From Caldicellulosiruptor morganii (GTDB lineage: Bacteria; Bacillota; Thermoanaerobacteria; Caldicellulosiruptorales; Caldicellulosiruptoraceae), in NCBI RefSeq assembly GCF_026810225.1, contig NZ_CP113865.1, positions 124,001-188,000 of the forward strand: 64,000 nucleotides of DNA. The letters run 5' to 3'. The position numbers and the translations under genes were made by a program. Positions 8,455 to 16,157 of the stretch are shown piece after piece. The number at the start of each line of letters is the position of its first letter. Positions within the stretch are counted from its first letter, which is position 1. Under the pieces are notes generated by a model. The model had not been told where the DNA came from, made no database searches, and saw only the letters and a list, made by a program, of their open reading frames with translations.

Positions 8455-9849
8455 TCAGGGGTTATAGGATTTTATCAGGAATCTGGGATAGATTACAATA
8501 GCGTTTAACTCATCAGTCTCAAAATTTACAATTAATGAGAAAAATTCCTGTAAATAATCTATCTTCACTATTGGTATGTTATCATTCATTGAATAAATGG
8601 ATATATACTTTTCTTCAGGGTTTAGCGTGACGAAAATGGGAAAGTTTTTTAAAAGGTAAAACTCTTCTATTAGCTCCTTTGTAGGGAAATTAATTGGTAG
8701 TTCCAAAAATGAAATCTGGTTTGTTCCTATGTAATGCTTTATAAAGAAATTTTTAACTGGTAGTAGATATGGATGAAACGGGGAATACAATAAAAAATAT
8801 TTGTTGTCTTCTCTGTATACAGGGCTTACTCTTTCTGAAGGAAAAGGGAGAGAGCCTATGAAACTTTTATTTTTTGTCTCCAGATCAAAAGCAAAGATAT
8901 CAGTTGTTTTTGTCAAAAAGTTTTCTTTTTTGTAAGGTATAAATGGTGAATCAATGTCCTGGGAATAACTTTTTATACTGTAATAAAAACCATAGCCGGG
9001 TTTTCCACAATTTAAAAAATCCAATGTCTCATGATACTCGGCTTTATCAATTAGGTATTTGGAAAAAGAGGGCATTGTGCCACTGTCAATGTGTTGAATT
9101 AATTCTTCACAGGGAATTATCAGTAATGTTTCAACCTTGTTGATGATGTCTGCACCACAATTGAAATAGTTTCGTTTTTCATCTGGAGTTATTCTGCCAG
9201 TTTTAACAAACAAGTAACTTTTATTTTTAAATCTCCCTATATCTGCATGAGAAATCTCAAAAATAGAGTGATGGTCAGTTATAAATGGATCAAGATAAAA
9301 TTCAGATTTATTATGAAGATCAACTATCAGAGCGGATTTGTCTCTGAATTTTTCATCAATATTTACTAGCATTATATACCTTTTATTGAGTGCAAATGTG
9401 TAAATTAAAAGTGAATCTGAAGGTTCATAGCTTTTGTCCATACCTGAAAGTTCCATTGCAAAACTGTAGATCAGCCTTTCTTCTTTTTCTTCTATGTCAA
9501 TGCTATATAATTGTAATTCAGCAAATCTGGTGTTATTTGAAGATATTTTGTATCCAAGTAAGGTAAAATTCTGGTCATCAAAAGATATTATTCTAAAAAT
9601 TTTGTTTTTCAGTTTGTAATTAATAATTTGTTCAACTTTGTTATTTTTAAAGGATAAAACAATAATAGATTCAATAACATCCTGTCTGTCGCTTTTTTCC
9701 ACAATGAACACTATGCTATTACAGCTCTGATAAATAGGATAAACACAAAACCTGTCTTTTTTGTCCGAAGAAAAAGTATAAGTTTCCCATGGAATTTTAT
9801 AATAGTTCTTTAATGCTTCTGATAAATCCACTACCGGAATTTCAGACAT
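8455..9849 (-). CDS. Tandem paralogue family protein (unknown function)
   Basis: A 464-residue intact family member. The ATG at 9849 follows GGGAG by about 11 bases; the frame extends upstream to 9912 but without support. It has the family marker as YLFVKTGRITPDEKRNYF near residue 210-225, and the following region ETLLIIPCEELI matches the same position in the neighbouring gene (ETLIVAPVEDVL). Many aromatic and acidic residues in short beta-like segments, no export signal. A hairpin in the gap upstream (9881-9919) separates it from the previous gene. Function unknown. Confidence 0.75.
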   Translation of the reverse strand: MSEIPVVDLSEALKNYYKIPWETYTFSSDKKDRFCVYPIYQSCNSIVFIVEKSDRQDVIESIIVLSFKNNKVEQIINYKLKNKIFRIISFDDQNFTLLGYKISSNNTRFAELQLYSIDIEEKEERLIYSFAMELSGMDKSYEPSDSLLIYTFALNKRYIMLVNIDEKFRDKSALIVDLHNKSEFYLDPFITDHHSIFEISHADIGRFKNKSYLFVKTGRITPDEKRNYFNCGADIINKVETLLIIPCEELIQHIDSGTMPSFSKYLIDKAEYHETLDFLNCGKPGYGFYYSIKSYSQDIDSPFIPYKKENFLTKTTDIFAFDLETKNKSFIGSLPFPSERVSPVYREDNKYFLLYSPFHPYLLPVKNFFIKHYIGTNQISFLELPINFPTKELIEEFYLLKNFPIFVTLNPEEKYISIYSMNDNIPIVKIDYLQEFFSLIVNFETDELNAIVIYPRFLIKSYNP

Positions 9850-9880
9850 GATATTAAAAACTCCCTTCGATTTTTTAAAA

Positions 9881-9919
9881 TTGAGGGCTGTCAAAGTGAA
9901 TAATAGTGACAACCCTCAA
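9881..9919 (-). terminator. Hairpin between two family genes, possible terminator
   Basis: TTGAGGGCTGTCA (9881-9893) pairs with TGACAACCCTCAA (9907-9919) with one mismatch. Read on the minus strand it follows the 9962-11341 gene and is trailed by TTTT. It could end that transcript or act as a leader of the next gene. Confidence 0.45.
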
Positions 9920-9961
9920 AAAAATTTTTCACACAGAAACATGCGTAATTTTAGATAAAAG

Positions 9962-11341
9962 TCAGTAAAAATAAATCAAAATCTCATCTTTTTTATCCGG
10001 ATTTTCATAGATAAAGATATTATAGCACATATGAACAGAATCCAGCCTGTCAATTAACTTCTGTGTGCTCAGCAAATACACTTTGTAAGTTAGAAGGAGT
10101 TTATCATGATTGCTAAAAGCAGCCTCATCCAAATTAAAGTGAGCAGTAGCAGTAATGAAAAAGTTTTTGCAAAGATTTAACAGATAAATAGATTCATTTT
10201 CTTCAAGTAGAGGTTCAATCCTTTTTATTTTTGTTTTTTCACCAAAATAAAATATTTCAAGCTGTTCGGGTTTGTTAGTCTTGAATGATTTTACAATATA
10301 AAACAGTTCTCTGCCTTTTATTTTTCCCGAGTCCAGTATTTGATATACTGTAAATATTGAATTTAAGATTATTCTTTCATCAAAGGAATAAATAACCTCT
10401 TTTTCAGCAATACCTCTTTCTGAAAGTTTAAGCTTTATAAGATCGGATTTGTCCTGTTCTGTATATGTTTTGACATAATAGTAACAATCATTTTCAAACC
10501 ACCCAAGATAAGAAGAATTTAAAACAGCTTCATAGTCAGCAAAGTCAACCAAATATCTGGAGAATTCTATCTGGTTGTTTTTTAAGTCCATTAAAAATTG
10601 TTCAAAAGGAAGAATATATATTTGCTGTTTTACATTAAGAGTTTTGGGGTCAAAAACTTCCTTTTTCATTTCATCCATAACAATATCTAACTTTTCACAA
10701 TCACCTATCTTGCCTGTTTTAAACAGAATATGCTTATTATTATATAAAACAGTAGATTGTATTTCAAGTTCAGCCAAAAAATTCTGCTCTTGTGAAGGTA
10801 ACTGATACAGACTTTTATTCTCTATATCAAAAATAAATACACTCTTATAAATTGGAATATCAAGCTTATCTGTAGGCTCTAAAGAAAAAATTAGAAATCT
10901 GTCTGAAAGTTCCTTTGCCTCAACAAAGAAGATGGAAACAGCTCTGTTTTTTTCTTTTAAGTGCGCATTGTAAATATTATTTTTGCACATTATATTCTCT
11001 CTTTTGTTAATAATATCAATTTCCAGAATATAGATTTCAGACTTTTTTTCATCAATAGCAAGAGCGTATAATAGTTTTTTGCTGTCATCAATTTTTAAGA
11101 TTCTATCAACAGGTATTTCTGGCTTGTATGAATATACAGGATGCCACGTTTTATTTTTTTGCCATTCATATATGTCAATATTATCAATTTTGTTTGATAA
11201 GCTCAAAGTATCTTTTTTCGCAGTGATAATTAATCGATTGGAAAAGCATAGAATCAAACGATGGAATGAATATTTTGAGAAATTTGTTTCTAAGTTTTTC
11301 TGAGGTTCAAATAAAAAGCCGGCAAAATTTATTTTTTTCAT
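9962..11341 (-). CDS. Tandem paralogue family protein (unknown function)
   Basis: A 459-residue intact family member. The ATG at 11341 lies 9 bases after GGAAGGTG; an in-frame GTG at 11353 overlaps that site and is less likely. The family marker appears as HILFKTGKIGDCEKLDIV near residue 205-220. The ending matches the others only loosely (ILIYFY). The protein is Lys/Glu-rich, with no signal peptide and no membrane segment, so a cytoplasmic location is likely. It is among the more divergent members, which argues that the array is old and not a recent amplification. Function not recognised. Confidence 0.73.
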   Translation of the reverse strand: MKKINFAGFLFEPQKNLETNFSKYSFHRLILCFSNRLIITAKKDTLSLSNKIDNIDIYEWQKNKTWHPVYSYKPEIPVDRILKIDDSKKLLYALAIDEKKSEIYILEIDIINKRENIMCKNNIYNAHLKEKNRAVSIFFVEAKELSDRFLIFSLEPTDKLDIPIYKSVFIFDIENKSLYQLPSQEQNFLAELEIQSTVLYNNKHILFKTGKIGDCEKLDIVMDEMKKEVFDPKTLNVKQQIYILPFEQFLMDLKNNQIEFSRYLVDFADYEAVLNSSYLGWFENDCYYYVKTYTEQDKSDLIKLKLSERGIAEKEVIYSFDERIILNSIFTVYQILDSGKIKGRELFYIVKSFKTNKPEQLEIFYFGEKTKIKRIEPLLEENESIYLLNLCKNFFITATAHFNLDEAAFSNHDKLLLTYKVYLLSTQKLIDRLDSVHMCYNIFIYENPDKKDEILIYFY

Positions 11342-11457
11342 TATTGTTTTCACCTTCCACTCAGTCTCATTACTACATCAGAAAATAAAAAATTTGCAGT
11401 TGTTATTCTCACTGTTTATATATTCACTATCTTCAAAAACCAATTAAAGATTTTGTG

Positions 11458-12759
11458 TCAGTATGGAATAACCAGAACTTCTTCATTGTTTAGAGGATTG
11501 CTGAAATACAGGATTTTTGAACAGGGTCTAGTTTGCAGCAGCAAGCTTTTATCAAAGAGCGAAAAGAACCTGAAGATAAAACCGTCTGTCTGTGAAAATT
11601 TTGCTGTTACAAGATAGCCATCGCTTTCACAAATATCAAAGCATCTTTCATTTCTGTCAAACCTGAACGTGTTGTAATTTTTGGTAAGCATTTTTTCACC
11701 TATGTAGAGAGATTCAATAGTGCTTACCCGTTGACTTTCAATTATTTCTCTTGCAATGTAAAGGACATCTTTTTTATCAATTTTCCTTCCTTTGATAATT
11801 CTGTAATTGGTAAAACGGGAATTTTCCAGTATTCTTTCTCTGGTTGAACAAATGAGGATTGGATTATTGCTATTCTCAGAAAGATTGATTTTGTAGAATT
11901 CGGATTTATTTTCATTTACGTATGTTTTAAGGTAGTAATAATTATCGTCTTCAATGAAGTAGAAAGGTAAAACGGCTTCGGTTTGAGCAGTTGTGAGTGT
12001 GTATTTTTCCAAATCCACAGAGTTTTTTATAACATCAGCTTTAAACTGTTCAAAAGGGTATATTATGTGTTTTTGTGTATAATAATTGACAGAAGAAATA
12101 TCACTTTCTTCATTGCTGATAAGAAGGTCATACTTTTCAGAGTTTCCCAGATTGCTAATCTCAAAGAATAAGTATTTGGAATCGAACAAATGAACTTCTG
12201 TCATATTGATATTTTTTATTGTTCTTGATAGGGAGCATGGCAATTGATAATATTCTTTTGCTGCAATATCGATGAGAAAAAACAATGGTTCGAATGTTTC
12301 TGAGTAGTTTTTATAAGAAGAATATGGTATTAATTTGACAAAGATATATTTTTTATCCAACAATTTTGCATATACTGAATATTCAGCTTTGCAAATAAGG
12401 TAATTATTAAAGGTTTCTGATTCTGAAAGTGGAATGTCTATTATGTCTTCCTCTTCAAGCTCAGAACTCATCTTTTTTATACTGAGTTTAGGAAAAGGAG
12501 TAGGAAAGCTATGAATTGTAAATATATCTTCACAAGTATCATTATATAGAATTATAATATCATTGGGAAGGTTAAAGTATTTGCATTTAAACTTTTTGGT
12601 CTCAATACAAAATACTCCTATCCGGTATAATTTAAATGGATGTTTATAAGTGAAGCAAAAAACTTTGTTATTTTTAAAATGACAGAAGTTTGAAAAATCT
12701 CCGGTATTACAATCTGACAAATATTCTCTTAAGCCATCAAATAAGCAAATTTTCTTCAA
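11458..12759 (-). CDS. Tandem paralogue family protein (unknown function)
   Basis: A 433-residue member at the 5' end of the array. The likely start is the TTG at 12759-12757, 8 bases after GGGGG. The family marker is weaker here (LFFEISNLGNSEKYDLL), but the downstream region, including HIIYPFEQFKADVIKNSVDLEKYTL with spaces removed to the neighbours' IYILPFEQFLMDLKNN, clearly aligns. Its last 95 codons and 60 bases of downstream DNA are duplicated at 1880-2240. There is no export signal. If the array is an operon this is its first gene, but no convincing promoter is visible upstream. Confidence 0.7.
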   Translation of the reverse strand: MKKICLFDGLREYLSDCNTGDFSNFCHFKNNKVFCFTYKHPFKLYRIGVFCIETKKFKCKYFNLPNDIIILYNDTCEDIFTIHSFPTPFPKLSIKKMSSELEEEDIIDIPLSESETFNNYLICKAEYSVYAKLLDKKYIFVKLIPYSSYKNYSETFEPLFFLIDIAAKEYYQLPCSLSRTIKNINMTEVHLFDSKYLFFEISNLGNSEKYDLLISNEESDISSVNYYTQKHIIYPFEQFKADVIKNSVDLEKYTLTTAQTEAVLPFYFIEDDNYYYLKTYVNENKSEFYKINLSENSNNPILICSTRERILENSRFTNYRIIKGRKIDKKDVLYIAREIIESQRVSTIESLYIGEKMLTKNYNTFRFDRNERCFDICESDGYLVTAKFSQTDGFIFRFFSLFDKSLLLQTRPCSKILYFSNPLNNEEVLVIPY

Positions 12760-12796
12760 TTAGTTAACCCCCTAATTTATTATTTATTATCAGCAC

Positions 12797-12990
12797 ATAG
12801 AGGCACCTATCTCAAAAAATTTTAAGTAGCGTTTAAAAATAGGTGCCTCACTTAATCCCGGTGCAATTGGCAACGCTATAGCAAACTGCGCCGTAACAGT
12901 ATCCGAATCACCAATATTATACTCTTCCTTTGTTTTTTCATCAATCAGTTTTGCTTTTAGATTCTCACCGTTAACAAACTTCTGATGCCT
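12797..12990 (-). pseudogene. Unidentified gene remnant with an internal inverted repeat
   Basis: About 60 codons of open minus-strand frame with protein-like composition (ENLKAKLIDEKTKEEYNIG, then TVTAQFAIALPIAPG), ending at a TGA at about 12790. No start codon or ribosome site. Within it GAGGCACCTAT (12800-12810) and ATAGGTGCCTC (12839-12849) form an 11-bp perfect inverted repeat with a 28-base spacer. I do not recognise the parent protein. Confidence 0.4.
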
Positions 12991-13009
12991 TCCTTTGTTT
13001 CAATAAAGC

Positions 13010-13038
13010 TTTACTTAACTCAAGGAAAGAGGTATAAT
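13010..13038 (+). promoter_or_regulatory. Putative sigma-A promoter of the antitoxin-like gene
   Basis: TTTACT (13010-13015) and TATAAT (13033-13038) are 17 bases apart, about 43 bases before the GTG at 13081. Confidence 0.55.
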
Positions 13039-13080
13039 AATACAGTGAATAGAAAAATAAATAAAGTGGTGATATTAGCT

Positions 13081-13266
13081 GTGTCAGAATTAATTAAGGA
13101 TATAGACAATGTAAGGAAAATATCAATTCCAGTGGACACATTAAAATATATTATAGAAAAACTTGAAAATGATATAATATGGGACTATGACTATATAACA
13201 GGTGAATTAATTATTATGAAACGTCCTGAGTCTTATGTAGATGCTCTGGCAGGCTTAGGGCAATAG
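13081..13266 (+). pseudogene. Antitoxin-like small protein with a premature stop
   Basis: A 61-codon frame starting with GTG at 13081 (GTGGTGA 7 bases upstream). It ends in ESYVDALAGLGQ and then TAG. Translation past the TAG continues in the same frame as IWEKLESKEFIKNIARRL to a TAA near 13332. Many small antitoxins carry the pattern LxGLGKxIW-x-K, so the TAG most likely interrupts a longer antitoxin. The partner would be the truncated PIN-like frame at 14676-14750, now on the other side of the TnpB element. The antitoxin assignment is inference from this motif and context. Confidence 0.5.
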
Positions 13267-13383
13267 ATATGGGAAAAGCTTGAGAGTAAAGAATTTATTA
13301 AGAATATAGCAAGAAGACTCCATCTTCTGTAAGAAGGAGATGAATTGCTAAAAATGTGATAAAATATTTCTGGGTGATGTTAA

Positions 13384-14601
13384 ATGTACAAAACACAAAA
13401 AAATCATATAAGATGTGATAAACAAACATACAAAATTTTGCGAAAGCTTTGTCACTTTTCAAAAAATCTATACAACTGTGCCCTGTATCATATAAGACAG
13501 CACTATTTTCAAACCCACGAACACCTGCGATATGAAAGTGTATATCACATTGCAAAAAGCAACGAAAACTACAGACTTTTGCCATCACAGATTGCCCAGC
13601 AGACACTTATTTCGGTTGATGAAACTTTTAAATCTTTTTTGAGCTTGTTGAAAGCCAAAAAAGAAGGAAAGGTAAAAGAAAAAGTTCTAATGCCAAAGTA
13701 TCTGCCCAAGGATGGGATGTATCAGATAGTTTTTCCAAAAGACCAGTTCAAGATAGAAGATAAGAAAGTGAGACTGAGCCTAGGCAGAAACTTTTCAAAG
13801 GAGTTTGGGGTAAGATACCTATATTTTGATTTACCAAAAAACATTGCAGGCAAAAAGATTAAGGAAGTCAGGATAATTCCAAGATACCATGGGAAATGGT
13901 TTGAGATTGAGTATGTGTATGAGGAAAAAGAGCAGGATTATGAGCTTGACATAAGCAGGATTTTGGCAATAGACTTAGGATTAAACAACTTTGCAGCGCT
14001 TACGGATACCATTGGGACTGCCTTTTTGATAGAGGGCAGGTTTTTAAAATCAGTCAACCGATGGTACAATAAAGAAAAAGCAAGGCTGCAAAGTGTATAC
14101 TCCAAACAGGGAATCAAATATGGTTCAAAACTTGCTCAAATTTCTCTTAAAAGACAGCATATAGTTGAGAACTTTTTAAATCAGGCTGTAAACGTTGTAG
14201 TTAAGCACTGTCTGGAAAATAAAATAGGAATAGTTGTTGTGGGTAATATGAAAGAGATAAAGAATGGTATAGAGCTGGGGAAGGTGAACAATCAGAACTT
14301 TGTGGGAATACCATACAAGAGGTTTAAGGGAAAATTAGAAGCAAAGTGCAGGTTATATGGAATAGAGTATGTGGAGGTAGAGGAAAGCTATACGTCACAG
14401 AGGTGCAGCAGATGTGGGGTGGTTGACAAAAGTAACAGAAAGCATAGGGGCTTGTATGTATGCAAGAATTGTGGGAATGTGGTGAATGCGGATATAAATG
14501 GGGCGATAAACATACTTTTAAAGGTAGCTGGTGAGTCTGCGATAAAGCAGATAACCAGTAGTGGGTGTGTGAACCATCCTGTGAGAATAAGGGTAGCTTA
14601 A
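13384..14601 (+). CDS. tnpB: TnpB, RNA-guided transposon-associated nuclease
   Basis: A 405-residue TnpB. The N-terminal part (1-180) is the helix-turn-helix/wedge region. RuvC-I is ILAIDLGLNNFAAL with D197. The RuvC-II strand reads IVVVGNMKEIK (283-293) and lacks the usual glutamate, while EVEESYTSQRC further on supplies E333/E334. The zinc ribbon has C341, C344, C360 and C363. RuvC-III is NADINGAINIL with D370. It is full length and looks intact. Known TnpB proteins cut DNA matching a guide in the omega RNA made from the element's right end. The ATG at 13384 has only a weak ribosome site (GGGTGATG). Confidence 0.92.
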   Translation: MYKTQKNHIRCDKQTYKILRKLCHFSKNLYNCALYHIRQHYFQTHEHLRYESVYHIAKSNENYRLLPSQIAQQTLISVDETFKSFLSLLKAKKEGKVKEKVLMPKYLPKDGMYQIVFPKDQFKIEDKKVRLSLGRNFSKEFGVRYLYFDLPKNIAGKKIKEVRIIPRYHGKWFEIEYVYEEKEQDYELDISRILAIDLGLNNFAALTDTIGTAFLIEGRFLKSVNRWYNKEKARLQSVYSKQGIKYGSKLAQISLKRQHIVENFLNQAVNVVVKHCLENKIGIVVVGNMKEIKNGIELGKVNNQNFVGIPYKRFKGKLEAKCRLYGIEYVEVEESYTSQRCSRCGVVDKSNRKHRGLYVCKNCGNVVNADINGAINILLKVAGESAIKQITSSGCVNHPVRIRVA

Positions 14602-14665
14602 GATGCTACCAAACTTCTCACGAAGCCTTCACCTCTTCAGGTGGATGGTAGTTCACTGAAGAGAT
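14560..14665 (+). ncRNA. Probable omega RNA (right-end scaffold) of the TnpB element
   Basis: Overlapping the end of tnpB and running past it: GTGAGAA (14581-14587) pairs with TTCTCAC (14615-14621) and encloses GGTAGC (14592-14597) / GCTACC (14605-14610). A second hairpin is CTCTTCAG (14633-14640) / CTGAAGAG (14656-14663). Omega RNAs lie at this position in known elements, with the guide just beyond the right end. The 5' limit is arbitrary. Confidence 0.6.
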
Positions 14666-14675
14666 GAGAGAAGAA

Positions 14676-14750
14676 TGGGAACATTAAAAGCGGGGCAAAA
14701 ACTTGCGTTGGATACTAATTTACTATATGAGTTGCTTGATTCTGACTGAA
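14676..14750 (+). pseudogene. Truncated PIN-domain toxin start
   Basis: An ATG at 14676 opens a 24-codon frame containing LALDTNLLYELLDSD, the first strand of PIN-domain ribonucleases with their first catalytic aspartate (LDTN), then TGA. The rest of a PIN domain is absent in this frame. Together with the antitoxin-like frame at 13081-13266 it suggests a VapBC-like pair disrupted by the TnpB element and later decay. Confidence 0.5.
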
Positions 14751-14891
14751 AGAGTAAATATGGCTCAAAAGCAGAATTAAGTTTACTGATATAGTCAGAA
14801 TAATTTGTATGGCACCACGAAGGTGCTGTAAATATTTAGAGGTATTGGGCAGGATAAAATTGATATAAGTAAAACCGAAGATTTCGAGAAC

Positions 14892-14942
14892 AAAGCCCAC
14901 GAAGGGTGAGATTTTCGCCTTTCTGTGGGCTTTATTATTTTA
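14892..14942 (+). terminator. Terminator upstream of the metal ABC operon
   Basis: AAAGCCCAC (14892-14900) pairs with GTGGGCTTT (14925-14933) and is followed by ATTATTTTATTT. It ends 40 or so bases before the substrate-binding protein gene, so it isolates the operon from the TnpB region or acts as an attenuator in its leader. The motif GCCCACGAAGGG recurs in the terminator at 40435. Confidence 0.65.
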
Positions 14943-14976
14943 TTTATAAATTCATACAGAGGAGGTAAATAAGTTA

Positions 14977-16122
14977 ATGAGAGGCAGAAGCTTTAATCCA
15001 AATTATTTTAAGGCAAAAAAGAGCATAGTAAGTGTTTTTCTAATTGCAAGTCTTTTCTTGCTGATTGTGTCAGGTGCGCTTTCGGGTTATGCAAAACAGG
15101 AAAAAGCACCTTCAAAGCTAATTGTGACTGACCTTCTTGGCAGAAAAGTGGAGATTGAAAACAAGAAGAACAAAAGAATTGTGGCAATAGGACCTGGGGC
15201 GCTCAGGCTTGTTTTGTATGTAAATGGCACAAAGAACATAGTTGGAGTTGAAAATGCAGAAAAGGCATGGGAAGAGGGTTCAAGAACATATATAATGGCA
15301 TACCCTGAACTCAAAAAACTGCCTGTAATAGGTCAGGGCGGGGCAGACTCATCACCTGACCCGGAAAAACTTATTTCTGTAAAACCTGATGTTATTTTTG
15401 CCGCAAGTTTTTTAGACAGAGCAAAGGCAGATGCCCTTCAGGCAAAAACAAAAACTCCTGTTGTTGTGCTTGACTATGGTACAAAGCTTCTTTTTGATGA
15501 GAATGTCTACAAATCACTAAGACTTATTGGTAAAATTGTAGAAAGGCAGCAGCGCGCAGAGGATCTTATCAGCTTTATGCAAAGGTGCAAAGCGTTTTTG
15601 AATGAAAGGACGAGAAACATTCCTGATTCCAAAAAGCCAAGGGTGTATGTTGGAGCTATCAGCTTCAAAGGCGGGCATGGTTTTGAGAGCACAATGGGCA
15701 AGTACTTTCCGTTTTTGGCGACAAACGCAGTAAATGTAGCAGATAGCGCCAACAAAGAAGGATGGTTCATGGTTGAAAAAGAAAAGATTTTAGAGTGGGA
15801 CCCTGACATTGTATTTATTGATGAGGCGAATATAGATCTTGTAAAACAGGACTACAGGAAAAACCCCGAGTTTTACAAATCACTTTCAGCTTTCAAATAT
15901 GGAAAAGTCTATGGTCAGCTTCCTTACAACTTCTACTGGACAAACATTGACACTGTTTTGGCAGACACATTCTGGATTGCAAAGGTTGTGTACCCTGACA
16001 GGTTCAGAGATGTTGACCCAATCAAGAAAGCTGATGAGATTTACAAGTTCTTCTTAGGAAAGCCACTTTACAGCAAGATGGCAAAGAAATTTGGTGGATT
16101 TGTAAGAATTAAGCTTGACTAA
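14977..16122 (+). CDS. Metal-chelate ABC transporter, substrate-binding protein
   Basis: A 381-residue extracellular binding protein of the FepB/BtuF type. It has a signal peptide: basic N-terminus, hydrophobic segment about residues 19-40, then GYAKQ. No lipobox cysteine is visible. The family start VTDLLGRKVEI is clear, followed by two lobes joined by a helix. The ATG at 14977 follows GAGGAGG. It heads an operon with a permease, ATPase, TrmO and FmdE-family protein. The ligand could be an iron, molybdate/tungstate or corrinoid complex; the neighbouring FmdE gene, linked to molybdenum or tungsten enzymes, tips the inference to the metal side, but this is not proven. Confidence 0.85.
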   Translation: MRGRSFNPNYFKAKKSIVSVFLIASLFLLIVSGALSGYAKQEKAPSKLIVTDLLGRKVEIENKKNKRIVAIGPGALRLVLYVNGTKNIVGVENAEKAWEEGSRTYIMAYPELKKLPVIGQGGADSSPDPEKLISVKPDVIFAASFLDRAKADALQAKTKTPVVVLDYGTKLLFDENVYKSLRLIGKIVERQQRAEDLISFMQRCKAFLNERTRNIPDSKKPRVYVGAISFKGGHGFESTMGKYFPFLATNAVNVADSANKEGWFMVEKEKILEWDPDIVFIDEANIDLVKQDYRKNPEFYKSLSAFKYGKVYGQLPYNFYWTNIDTVLADTFWIAKVVYPDRFRDVDPIKKADEIYKFFLGKPLYSKMAKKFGGFVRIKLD

Positions 16123-16157
16123 AAGATATAAAATATAACAAAAGAGGTTTTGCGAAT

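Larger units (their letters stand above)
13335..14670 (+). mobile_element. IS200/IS605-group element carrying only tnpB
   Basis: A tnpB gene with its structured 3' end, without any tnpA, lying between an antitoxin-like frame and a PIN-toxin-like start. The left end lies somewhere between the TAA near 13332 and the ATG at 13384; the right end lies near the hairpin at 14633-14663. Edges are approximate because there are no terminal repeats or duplicated targets to fix them. Such elements depend on a TnpA supplied elsewhere for movement. Confidence 0.6.

Noticed and set aside
14820-14976. Possible riboswitch before the metal ABC operon
   Set aside because: There is a terminator hairpin in the leader, but I could not match any known aptamer core (cobalamin, Moco or other).
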